DNA of 7,935 bases from CALHAX01 sp038523655 (GTDB lineage Bacteria > Pseudomonadota > Alphaproteobacteria > Rhizobiales > CALHAX01): positions 1 to 7,935 of the forward strand of contig JBCBJG010000146.1 in the NCBI GenBank assembly GCA_038523655.1, given 5' to 3'. Of the stretch, positions 1 through 6,788 are shown one piece after another; position 1 is the first letter of the stretch, and each line of letters starts with the position of its first letter. Under the pieces are notes generated by a model, which had not been told where the DNA came from, searched no databases, and saw nothing but the letters and a program-made list of their open reading frames with translations. The translations under genes and the position numbers were made by a program.

Positions 1-30
1 CAACGCACGCTAGGCGCTCGGCATCCCGCC

Positions 31-48
31 TGTCAACAAAACTTGACA
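31..48. promoter_or_regulatory. PpsR/CrtJ operator upstream of ppaA
   Basis: The sequence TGTcaacaaaacttgACA matches the PpsR/CrtJ consensus TGT-N12-ACA. The arms extend to a perfect 6-bp inverted repeat, TGTCAA/TTGACA. The right arm also reads as a consensus -35 hexamer (TTGACA, 43-48) on the + strand, and the left arm reads as the same hexamer on the minus strand, so bound repressor could block a promoter on either side. The site lies about 190 bp upstream of the likely ppaA start and next to the window edge, so it may also serve a divergent gene outside the window. The match is seen directly; its use by the PpsR encoded here is inferred. Confidence 0.75.
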
Positions 49-56
49 GCGCAAAA

Positions 57-66
57 TGTTTATACT
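57..66 (+). promoter_or_regulatory. Possible -10 element with second PpsR half-site
   Basis: TGT at 57-59 begins exactly 8 bp after the palindrome at 31-48, the spacing known for cooperative tandem PpsR/CrtJ sites. The matching ACA is absent (CCG at 72-74), so only one half-site is present. TATACT at 61-66 resembles a -10 box, but it is only 12 bp from the TTGACA in the palindrome. Its own -35 at normal spacing (AAAACT, about 38-43) is poor. If it is used, transcription would start near 73 and give a leader of about 165 nt before ppaA. Confidence 0.3.
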
Positions 67-171
67 TGTCGCCGTTTCGGCGCACCGGTAAGCTAACGCA
101 CTATGTTGCCGAAGCGCATGCGCGCAGTGACCCGCCGGGACGGTTTGGATCCGTGCAGCGCGTTGGATGTC

Positions 172-192
172 GGCGTAGGCTTTGCTTACGCC
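172..192 (+). other. Hairpin in the ppaA leader
   Basis: GGCGTAGGC (172-180) and GCTTACGCC (184-192) form a 9-bp stem with one G-U pair and a TTT loop. It ends 47 nt before the ppaA ATG. No run of T follows, so it is not a classical intrinsic terminator. I see no B12-box-like sequence, so this is not an evident cobalamin riboswitch. It could affect translation or stability of the leader, but in a GC-rich genome it could also be chance. Confidence 0.35.
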
Positions 193-239
193 TCGTGGAA
201 TCGGCAAAGCAGCGTCAGAACGCGGGCCATGTGGACAAC

Positions 240-1289
240 ATGACGGACAGGACAGGCGATGTTGAAACAACCGATCCGACGATCGGTGAGCCGGGAAGTG
301 CGAGACTGCTCGCACTCATCTCGGGCGACATCCTGCCGACTCTCGCCCGCCGCCAATCGGCGAGCATCCAGGTCCCCAACTCCGAAGCGCTGGCATCAAA
401 GCCTTCCGATAACCAATCAGCCGAATGCAGGCGCGCCGGAGACGAGGTCATCCAACAACCGTTCGACCGTGCGCGGCCAACAGACCGTGCCGTACCGGCT
501 GTGCCCCACCCGCTATTTCAAGTCCCCACCGCGGGGCGCGCCATCGAGGTTTTCCCGCCCGTGAACACCGATGGCCTGGCAGCGGATGATATTCAACGCC
601 TTGCACAGGCCTCCCTCGCGCAAGACGGCTCGGCCGCCGCCTCGATCGTGGAACGCTGGCGGAGCGAAGGACATCCGCTCCGCACGATCGTGCTCGACGG
701 CCTCGGCGGTGCCGCGCGCACCCTCGGCGAAGGCTGGGTCGACGACACCAATACGTTCTTCGAGGTCACGGTCGGCGTCAGCAGGCTGGAAGCCCTGCTC
801 GCAGGCCTTGGCGAGCGGCCCGATCCGGCTGGCGCCACGGCATCCGAGGCCACGGGACATGATGGGAAGAAAAAGTCCGCAGCACCGCGAATTTTCTTCA
901 CGCCGACGCCTGGCGAACAGCACACCTTTCCGACCAGCCTCGTCGGCTGGTTGTTCCGGTCGCACGGCTGGCACGTCAGCCGAATCGCCCACACCCCCGA
1001 CATCGGCGAGCTCGTCGCGGCCGCCGCCGATGCCCGCCCTGACGTCATTGGCATTTCGCTCAGTTCCGAGCGTTTCATCCCGGCCCTCCGCGACACGCTT
1101 GCCAATCTGCGCCGCGCCCGTCCTCTCGCGTCGACACCTATTCTGCTCGGCGGCTTCGTGATCGCGGAAGACCCGACCATCGCCGACGATCTCGGCGTGG
1201 ACGCGATCGCGACGAGTGCAGACGGCGCCGTGGACGTCGCGAACCGCCTAGCCGACGCAAAACCACGTGCCGATGGGGTCGCCAAATGA
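240..1289 (+). CDS. ppaA: PpaA/AerR cobalamin-binding antirepressor
   Basis: This is a cytoplasmic regulator that binds cobalamin and modulates PpsR/CrtJ repression of photosynthesis genes in response to light and oxygen (known for the family). From the ATG at 240 it is 349 aa. Residues about 21-38 (ARLLALISGDILPTLARR) resemble the conserved N-terminal helix of the family, which supports a start at or just before 240; GTG 231 is an alternative. Residues about 40-110 are a Pro/Ala/Arg-rich linker. Residues about 115-190 form a helical B12-cap-like region with W166, E175 and the string FFEVTVGVSRLEALL. Residues about 216-338 form a Rossmann-like B12-binding fold, with H228 in GEQHTF as the likely cobalt ligand. 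The protein is longer than Rhodobacter homologues as I recall them, mainly through the linker. No good Shine-Dalgarno precedes ATG 240. The reading frame stays open upstream to the window edge. The stop overlaps the ppsR ATG (ATGA), implying translational coupling. Confidence 0.88.
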   Translation: MTDRTGDVETTDPTIGEPGSARLLALISGDILPTLARRQSASIQVPNSEALASKPSDNQSAECRRAGDEVIQQPFDRARPTDRAVPAVPHPLFQVPTAGRAIEVFPPVNTDGLAADDIQRLAQASLAQDGSAAASIVERWRSEGHPLRTIVLDGLGGAARTLGEGWVDDTNTFFEVTVGVSRLEALLAGLGERPDPAGATASEATGHDGKKKSAAPRIFFTPTPGEQHTFPTSLVGWLFRSHGWHVSRIAHTPDIGELVAAAADARPDVIGISLSSERFIPALRDTLANLRRARPLASTPILLGGFVIAEDPTIADDLGVDAIATSADGAVDVANRLADAKPRADGVAK

Positions 1290-2749
1290 TGCGCAGCCCC
1301 GACACACCGCACGCGGAGCCGGGGACGCACCCCCGCCGCCCCGCCACGAGCACCTTCAAGGCGCCCAAACGCCTGTTCGGTGACATCGACGCAAAGTCTG
1401 CCGTGGCTGCAATGATGGCCGCCGCCGATATCGCGCTGGTCCTCGATCGCGGCGGCAAGATCCGCGATGTCGCGTTCAATGACGCCTCGTTCGAGAGCGA
1501 AGGCGTGCGCAACTGGGTCGGTCAATCGTGGCGCGAAACCGTCGCGCGGGAAAGCCACCCGAAGATCGATGCATTGCTCGAGCATGCCGCAAGCAAGGAC
1601 CTGGGCCGCGCTCGCCACGTCAACCACATCACGCCGAGCGGTAAGGAGTTGCCCGTCCAGTACGCGATGCTCCAGCTCGGCAGTAAGGGCAACTTCGTCG
1701 CGATCGGCCGCGATTTACGCTCCCTTGCCGCCATGCAGCAGCAGGTCGTCGAGGCGCAGCAGTCGATCGCCCGCGACTACGCGCGCATGCGCCAACTCGA
1801 AACGCGCTACCGTCTGCTGTTCCGGCTCGCCAACGAAGCTGTCATCATCATCGACCCAGATAACGGCAAGGTCGTCGACGCCAACCCGGCGACGAGCGAG
1901 CTGTTCGGCCAGCCTGTCGCCCGCGTCGCCGGCAAGCGGCTCTCATCATGGTTTTCGCGCGTTGAGACGCGTGCGCTCAACGAGATGATCGGCGAGGTCG
2001 CCCGGACCGGCGAAACCCGGATGCGCGATGCGCGCCTCAACGGCAGCCGCATCCCCCTGTCTGTCACCGGCTCGCTCGTCCAGTCGGAAGACGGTGCGCA
2101 GGTCATGCTGGCTATGACCCGCGACAACGAACTGGACAACGGCTCCGGTCAGCCGCGTGTGCATCTGCTCTCCCTGTTCGAGCAGCTTCCGGACGGCTTC
2201 GTTGTGACCGAAGCGGACGGACGTATCCTGACGGCCAACCCCGCCTTCCTCGATCTGGCGCAGCTCTCATCCGAAGACGACGCGCGCGGAGATAATCTCG
2301 AAAACTACATCGGCCGGTCGGGCGTCGAATTCGGCGTTCTGCTGAACAACTTGCGTGACCGCGGCACGGTGCGCCATTTCGCGACGGTGCTGAACGGCGC
2401 CCTCGGGTCCAGCGAAGCTGTCGATATTTCCTGCGCGCAACTCGACAATGCGGATAAAGCGCTGTTCGGCTTCACCATGCGACCGGTTGGCGGGCGCGCG
2501 CTCAGCGCTCCGACGACGAACACCCCGCTCCCGCGATCGCTCGACAGCATGTCCGAACTCATCGGCCGCGTCCCAATGAAGGACTTGGTCCGTGAGGCGA
2601 AAGACATGATCGAGCGGCTGTGCATCGAGGCCGCCCTCGAATTGACCGACCACAACAAGGCGTCCGCCGCGGAAGTGCTCGGCCTCAGCCGCCAGGGCCT
2701 CTATGCCAAAATGCGTCAGTACGACATCGGCGATCTGGAACGCGGCTGA
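1286..2749 (+). CDS. ppsR: PpsR/CrtJ photosynthesis repressor
   Basis: This is a redox- and light-responsive transcription factor that represses bch, crt and puc promoters by binding TGT-N12-ACA. It is 487 aa; the family is usually about 465-470. In order: an N-terminal PAS-like domain (about 35-143), a glutamine-rich helical linker (about 147-175, with QQQ and AQQS), PAS1 (about 175-282, starting RYRLLFRLANEAVIIID), PAS2 (about 293-400, starting LLSLFEQLPDGFVV), and a Fis-type helix-turn-helix (about 433-480; recognition part ASAAEVLGLSRQGLYAKM). The only cysteines are C383 at the end of PAS2 and C446 in the HTH. C446 fits the conserved DNA-binding-domain cysteine (C424 in R. sphaeroides PpsR, C420 in CrtJ). 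The PAS-region cysteine of Rhodobacter proteins (C251/C249) has no counterpart; the matching stretch appears to read MLAMTRD (274-280). The start overlaps the ppaA stop, and ATG 1289 is an equally possible second start. Confidence 0.95.
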   Translation: MMRSPDTPHAEPGTHPRRPATSTFKAPKRLFGDIDAKSAVAAMMAAADIALVLDRGGKIRDVAFNDASFESEGVRNWVGQSWRETVARESHPKIDALLEHAASKDLGRARHVNHITPSGKELPVQYAMLQLGSKGNFVAIGRDLRSLAAMQQQVVEAQQSIARDYARMRQLETRYRLLFRLANEAVIIIDPDNGKVVDANPATSELFGQPVARVAGKRLSSWFSRVETRALNEMIGEVARTGETRMRDARLNGSRIPLSVTGSLVQSEDGAQVMLAMTRDNELDNGSGQPRVHLLSLFEQLPDGFVVTEADGRILTANPAFLDLAQLSSEDDARGDNLENYIGRSGVEFGVLLNNLRDRGTVRHFATVLNGALGSSEAVDISCAQLDNADKALFGFTMRPVGGRALSAPTTNTPLPRSLDSMSELIGRVPMKDLVREAKDMIERLCIEAALELTDHNKASAAEVLGLSRQGLYAKMRQYDIGDLERG

Positions 2750-2828
2750 AGGCTGCGCGTACCCTTCCAAAAGCAGATCACATCGGCTCGCGACAACGGT
2801 TGGCCATCAGCAAACTCGCAATCCTTAC

Positions 2829-2869
2829 CGTAAAGCTAGATTGACACTTTAGGGCGCCAAACCTACTTT
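2829..2869 (+). promoter_or_regulatory. bchG promoter with degenerate PpsR site
   Basis: TTGACA (2841-2846), a 17-bp spacer and TACTTT (2864-2869) make a good sigma-70-type promoter in the only sizeable gap before the pigment genes. CGTaaagctagattgACA (2829-2846) is a PpsR-like site with one mismatch in the outer triplet (CGT for TGT), and its right arm includes the -35. No perfect TGT-N12-ACA lies in this gap. With standard spacing, transcription would start around 2876, next to the bchG ATG at 2877. Confidence 0.5.
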
Positions 2870-2876
2870 CGGCGCC
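2853..2876 (+). repeat. Paired GGCGCC palindromes before bchG
   Basis: GGCGCC occurs at 2853-2858 and 2871-2876. The copies bracket the putative -10, and the second touches the bchG ATG. Each is self-palindromic, and together they could form a 6-bp stem with a 12-nt loop. If transcription starts at about 2876 the hairpin cannot form in RNA, so a role would have to be at the DNA level. It may be no more than GC-rich coincidence. Confidence 0.25.
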
Positions 2877-3785
2877 ATGGTCGATCTTTCCGCGCCCGCG
2901 TCATCGAGACAACGCGTTCCAACGCCTTCGGCAGTGCTCGAGCTGCTAAAGCCGATCACGTGGTTTCCGCCGATGTGGGCCTACGCCTGCGGTGTCATCT
3001 CCGCGGGCCGCCCGTTCACCGACACGTGGCACGCGGCTTTGCTCGGCATGCTGCTCGCCGGACCGCTCGTCTGCGCCATGAGCCAGGCTGCGAACGATTG
3101 GTTCGACCGCCATGTCGACGCCCTCAACGAGCCGCATCGCCCCATTCCGTCCGGCCGTATTCCCGGCCGCTGGGGCTTGCGCATCGCTGCCATCTGGACC
3201 GCATTATCTCTCCTCGTTGGGGCGGCGCTCGGCCCGGCCGTGTTCGCGGCAACCGTGTTTGGGGTCGTGCTCGCCTGGGCATACAGCGCGCCGCCCGTGC
3301 GGCTGAAACAGAACGGCTGGTGGGGCAACGCAGCGGTCGGCCTCTGTTATGAGGGCTTGCCATGGTTCACAGGCGCGGCCGCCGTGCTCGGCGCGATCCC
3401 GGACGGCCGCGTGATCGCGCTGGCGTTGCTCTACAGCCTCGGCGCGCACGGCATCATGACGCTCAACGATTTTAAATCTCTCTATGGCGACCGTGAAATC
3501 GGGATCCGCTCACTGCCGGCCATGCTCGGGCCGGATCGGGCCGCCTGTCTTGCCTGCCTCGTCATGGGCATCCCGCAACTCGTCGTCATCGCATTGCTGA
3601 TTATCTGGGGTGCTCCGTATGCCGCAAGCGCCGTCGCAGTGCTGCTCGCCGCGCAAGTCGCCTGCATGCGACACCTGCTTGCAAACCCCCGCGATCGTGC
3701 ACCCTGGTACAACGCCACCGGCACGACGCTTTACGTGCTCGGCATGATGGTATGCGCCGTTGCTCTGCGTGGGTTGGTCAGCTGA
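2877..3785 (+). CDS. bchG: Bacteriochlorophyll a synthase BchG
   Basis: This is a UbiA-family membrane prenyltransferase that esterifies bacteriochlorophyllide a with geranylgeranyl diphosphate, the penultimate stage of bacteriochlorophyll a synthesis. It is 302 aa, normal for the family. The N-terminal stretch LELLKPITWFPPMWAYACG (21-39) is typical of BchG. The first Asp-rich motif, NDWFDRHVDALNEPHRPIPS (73-92; D74, D77, D81), binds Mg-diphosphate. The second, NDFKSLYGDREIGIRSLP (197-214; D198, D205), completes the active site. Hydrophobic helices fill the rest, giving about eight or nine membrane spans. The ATG at 2877 has no upstream Shine-Dalgarno and sits where the predicted promoter would start transcription, suggesting leaderless translation. 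The conserved LLKPITWFPP motif lies just 23 residues in, so a much later start is unlikely. It begins the bchG-PucC-like-bchP unit. Confidence 0.95.
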   Translation: MVDLSAPASSRQRVPTPSAVLELLKPITWFPPMWAYACGVISAGRPFTDTWHAALLGMLLAGPLVCAMSQAANDWFDRHVDALNEPHRPIPSGRIPGRWGLRIAAIWTALSLLVGAALGPAVFAATVFGVVLAWAYSAPPVRLKQNGWWGNAAVGLCYEGLPWFTGAAAVLGAIPDGRVIALALLYSLGAHGIMTLNDFKSLYGDREIGIRSLPAMLGPDRAACLACLVMGIPQLVVIALLIIWGAPYAASAVAVLLAAQVACMRHLLANPRDRAPWYNATGTTLYVLGMMVCAVALRGLVS

Positions 3786-3904
3786 TGCGAACCACACCTT
3801 TTTTCTCTCAACCAGTTTTTTGCTCCGCGAGCGGGCTCTGCACCCGCACGACGTCGCCGAGCAATATCCCCTCCACCGAGTGCCTGGGAGACCGCCGCCG
3901 ATGA
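3785..3904 (+). CDS. Possible 39-aa linking ORF after bchG
   Basis: This ORF starts inside the bchG stop (TGATG, 3783-3787), and its TGA (3902-3904) overlaps the ATG of the next gene (ATGA, 3901-3904). It encodes MRTTPFFSQPVFCSASGLCT followed by a Thr/Ser/Arg-rich tail, with three cysteines. No Shine-Dalgarno is clear, and I recognise no family. The linkage at both ends would suit translational coupling from bchG to the PucC-like gene. The downstream gene has its own GGGAG at 3886-3890, so coupling is not required. Chance is a fair explanation. Confidence 0.2.
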   Translation: MRTTPFFSQPVFCSASGLCTRTTSPSNIPSTECLGDRRR

Positions 3905-5331
3905 TCAGCCCACGCGCCGACGCAACCGCGCACGCGAGCCCGCTATCCTGGTTCGCCATTTTCCGTCTTGGCCTCGTGCAAACGGCGCTTGGTGCGATCG
4001 TGGTGCTCACGACCGCAACGCTCAACCGTGTCATGGTCGTCGAGTTATCGCTCGCCGCGAGCATTCCAGGCGCTCTGGTCGGGCTGCACTATGCGGTTCA
4101 GATCCTGCGCCCACGATGGGGTTTCGGCTCCGATATCGGCGGACGGCGTACGCCGTGGATTATTGCCGGGATGGCCATCCTCGCCGCCGGTGCCATCCTC
4201 GCTGCCATCGCGACCGCGCTCCTCGCTGAAGCACCGCTTGCAGGCGCACTCCTCGTGACGGGCGCGTTCGTCATCATCGGGATCGGCGTCGGCTGCGCTG
4301 GCACGACACTCCTCGCACTCCTCGCTTCCCGCACCGCCCCCGCCCGCCGCGCACCGGCTGCAACCATCGTCTGGCTCATGATGATTGCGGGCTTCGTGAT
4401 CACCGCGATCGTTGCCGGTGCCAACCTCGATCCATTCTCCTTTACCCGTCTGATCTGGGTGACGATCGCCGTCTGCGCCGTGGCATTTGCCGTAACGATC
4501 GTCGCGCTGTTTGGCGTCGAAGGACGTCAACCGACCTCTCTTGGCCGAGCCAACGCCGACCATCAGAGCTCCCCGGCGGCCCCGATCGCGAGCGGCACTG
4601 CAAATGCGCGCTTTCTTAAGGCAGTCGCCGAGACGTGGGCAGATGCCACCGCCCGGCGTTTCACCATCTTCGTTTTTCTCTCCATGCTCGCCTACAGCGC
4701 GCAGGATCTCATCCTCGAGCCCTTCGCCGGACTCGTTTTCGCGATGACGCCGGGCGAAAGCACACAACTCTCGGGGGTCCAGCACGGCGGTGTCTTCATC
4801 GGTATGGCGCTCGTCGGCGCGATTGCCGGGCTCCGGCGCCGCGGCGATCCTTTCGCCTTGCAGCGCTGGGTCGTTGCCGGCTGCTGTGGTTCCGCCCTCT
4901 CACTCGTCGCCCTCGCATTCGGCGGATATGTCGGGCCGGGTTGGCCGCTCGCGACGAACGTCTTCCTCCTCGGGTTCGCCAACGGAATTTTCGCCGTTGC
5001 CGCGATCGCCTCGATGATGGCGCTGTCGAGCGAAGGCGGCAGCCACCGCACCGGCACGCGCATGGGCCTGTGGGGCGCAGCACAGGCGATCGCGTTTGGC
5101 CTCGGTGGCCTGATGGGCACGATCCTCGTCGATATCGCCGGGCTGTTCGCAGGATCGCCCGCCACCGCCTACGGCACCGTTTTCATCCTCGAAGGATTGG
5201 TTTTCGTCGCCTCCGCCATGCTTGCCGTACGCCTCGCCGCCCATTCCCGCACGGAGTTACGCCCGGCTACGCATGACAGCCAGCGAGGGCGCCGCCTCGA
5301 CCCAATCCTCACACCGTCCACTGCGACCTGA
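3901..5331 (+). CDS. PucC/ORF428-family MFS membrane protein
   Basis: This is a 476-aa polytopic inner-membrane protein of the PUCC (BCH2) branch of the major facilitator superfamily. The gene between bchG and bchP in Rhodobacter clusters (ORF428/ORF427, sometimes called bch2) belongs to this group. Relatives PucC and LhaA assist light-harvesting complex assembly, probably by handling bacteriochlorophyll; a role for this copy is inferred. About twelve hydrophobic helices are visible. The family stretch VGLHYAVQILRPRWGFGSD (60-78), followed by IGGRRTPWII, holds the MFS loop 2-3 motif (D78, G80, G81, R82, R83). A second family-like stretch is AYSAQDLILEPFAGLVFAMT in the middle. The C-terminal tail is hydrophilic. 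ATG 3901 is chosen because GGGAG at 3886-3890 is correctly spaced and the typical N-terminus (LSWFAIFRLGLVQTALG) follows. A longer reading from TTG 3760 would overlap bchG. The stop is 18 bp before bchP. Confidence 0.9.
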   Translation: MISPRADATAHASPLSWFAIFRLGLVQTALGAIVVLTTATLNRVMVVELSLAASIPGALVGLHYAVQILRPRWGFGSDIGGRRTPWIIAGMAILAAGAILAAIATALLAEAPLAGALLVTGAFVIIGIGVGCAGTTLLALLASRTAPARRAPAATIVWLMMIAGFVITAIVAGANLDPFSFTRLIWVTIAVCAVAFAVTIVALFGVEGRQPTSLGRANADHQSSPAAPIASGTANARFLKAVAETWADATARRFTIFVFLSMLAYSAQDLILEPFAGLVFAMTPGESTQLSGVQHGGVFIGMALVGAIAGLRRRGDPFALQRWVVAGCCGSALSLVALAFGGYVGPGWPLATNVFLLGFANGIFAVAAIASMMALSSEGGSHRTGTRMGLWGAAQAIAFGLGGLMGTILVDIAGLFAGSPATAYGTVFILEGLVFVASAMLAVRLAAHSRTELRPATHDSQRGRRLDPILTPSTAT

Positions 5332-5349
5332 CGCCAGGAGCATTTCGCA

Positions 5350-6588
5350 ATGACCCACGAAACAGCATACGATGTGATCGTCATCGGTGGTGGCCCGAGC
5401 GGGGCGACCGCTGCTGAGCAACTTGCCCGCTCCGGCGTCTCAGTTGCGCTTGTCGACAAAGCCGGGCGCATCAAACCCTGCGGCGGCGCCATCCCGCCCC
5501 GTCTCGTCCGCGACTACGCAATTCCGAACGAGCTGATCGTCGCGCGGATCGATACTGCGCGCGTGATCGCGCCATCAGAAAACGCCGTCGATATGCACAT
5601 AGAGGGCGGGTATGTCGGCATGGTCGACCGCGAGCATTTCGACGAATGGCTTCGGGCCCGTGCAGCCGATGCCGGCGCCGAACGCGTGACCGCAGAATTT
5701 CTCTCTCTCGAACAGAACGAGGACGGCTCCGCGACCGTTATCCTCCGCACTCCGCGCGATCGCGACGGCGAGACCCGGCGGCTGTGCGCACGCTGTGTGA
5801 TCGGCGCCGACGGTGCACGCTCGAAGGTTGCCAAGGAAGCCCTCCCCAAACACCGCGCGCCGAAGTGCGTGTTCGCCTACCACGAGATCGTCGAAGCCGA
5901 TCCCCACCATCCGGCAGGGGATCGTGCGGCGGAGAATAATCAAGCCGCAGGCTCACCGGTCTACAGCGCCGAACGGTGCGACGTGTATTACCAGGGCGAG
6001 TTCTCGCCTGACTTTTACGCCTGGGTCTTTCCGCACGGGAAAACCGCGAGCATCGGCACCGGCTCCGCTAACAAGGGGTTCGCCCTGCGGCGCGCTGTCG
6101 AAGGTATCCGCCGCAAAGCCGGGCTCGACACCTGGCGCACGATCCGCCGTGAAGGCGCGCCGATCCCCATGAAACCGCGCCGGGTCTGGGACAACGGTCG
6201 TAATGTGCTGCTCGCAGGCGATGCCGCAGGCGTCGTCGCGCCTGCATCCGGCGAGGGAATTTATTACGCCATGCTCTCGGGCGAAATCGCCAGCGATGCC
6301 GTGCTCGAGTTTCTCGCCACCGGCGAAGCCAAGAAGCTCGCCACCGCGCGCCGCCGCTTCATGCGTCTGCACGGTCGGATTTTCTGGATTCTCGGGATCA
6401 TGCAGTACTTCTGGTACACATCTGAAAACCGCCGTGAACGGTTCGTGCGCATGTGCGAGGACCCGGACGTCCAGCGCATCACGTGGCAGTCCTACATGCA
6501 CAAAGAGCTGGTCTCCTCGTCGCCCGTGGCGCGGATTAAAATCTTCCTGAAGGATACAGCGCATCTGCTGGGGATGAAGGCCGCCTGA
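5350..6588 (+). CDS. bchP: Geranylgeranyl reductase BchP
   Basis: This is an NADPH-dependent flavoprotein that reduces three double bonds of the geranylgeranyl tail of bacteriochlorophyll a to give phytyl, the last step of the pathway. It is 412 aa, slightly longer than the roughly 390-395 aa of Rhodobacter BchP. The FAD-binding dinucleotide fold opens the protein (VIVIGGGPSGATAAEQLARS, 10-29; glycines 13-15 and 18), followed by the family motif KPCGGAIPPR (42-51). GADGARSKVAK (152-162) is the second FAD-contacting segment. AGDAAGVVAPASGEGIYYAM (289-308) carries the GD motif for the ribityl chain. The C-terminal region about 340-410 is the helical tail usual for this family. AGGAG at 5336-5340 lies 9 nt before the ATG. 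It is co-oriented with bchG and the PucC-like gene, 18 bp after the latter, so co-transcription is likely. Confidence 0.95.
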   Translation: MTHETAYDVIVIGGGPSGATAAEQLARSGVSVALVDKAGRIKPCGGAIPPRLVRDYAIPNELIVARIDTARVIAPSENAVDMHIEGGYVGMVDREHFDEWLRARAADAGAERVTAEFLSLEQNEDGSATVILRTPRDRDGETRRLCARCVIGADGARSKVAKEALPKHRAPKCVFAYHEIVEADPHHPAGDRAAENNQAAGSPVYSAERCDVYYQGEFSPDFYAWVFPHGKTASIGTGSANKGFALRRAVEGIRRKAGLDTWRTIRREGAPIPMKPRRVWDNGRNVLLAGDAAGVVAPASGEGIYYAMLSGEIASDAVLEFLATGEAKKLATARRRFMRLHGRIFWILGIMQYFWYTSENRRERFVRMCEDPDVQRITWQSYMHKELVSSSPVARIKIFLKDTAHLLGMKAA

Positions 6589-6788
6589 CCGGCCGCGGCG
6601 CTTCTGTCCGCGACGTCCCGCAAAGCCGGCCTGCCAGACCGCCCTCACCTAGAGATGCCGGTACGCCAAGTCGCTCGCCGCGTGGGGACGCCCTCCGTCA
6701 CTGTTCCGGCACATCACCGTAGCGGCTGGGCTACTCGCGTACGGCTGCCCGGGCGCAGCTCCCTTCACCAGCACGGAAAGGAGACCGC

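Noticed and set aside
593..1627. Long minus-strand ORF opposite ppaA and ppsR (344 aa)
   Set aside because: It is antisense to two clear genes, rich in Arg/Ala/Ser, and typical of a shadow frame in GC-rich coding DNA.
2741..2757. Hairpin CGCGGC/GCTGCG around the ppsR stop as a terminator
   Set aside because: It is only 6 bp with a G-U pair and has no T-run, so termination is not supported.
3760..3900. N-terminal extension of the PucC-like protein from TTG 3760
   Set aside because: It would overlap the end of bchG, lacks a ribosome binding site and has no family-like residues. ATG 3901 has GGGAG and the typical N-terminus.
6579..6594. Hairpin GGCCG/CGGCC around the bchP stop as a terminator
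   Set aside because: A 5-bp stem with no T-run is common by chance in this composition.
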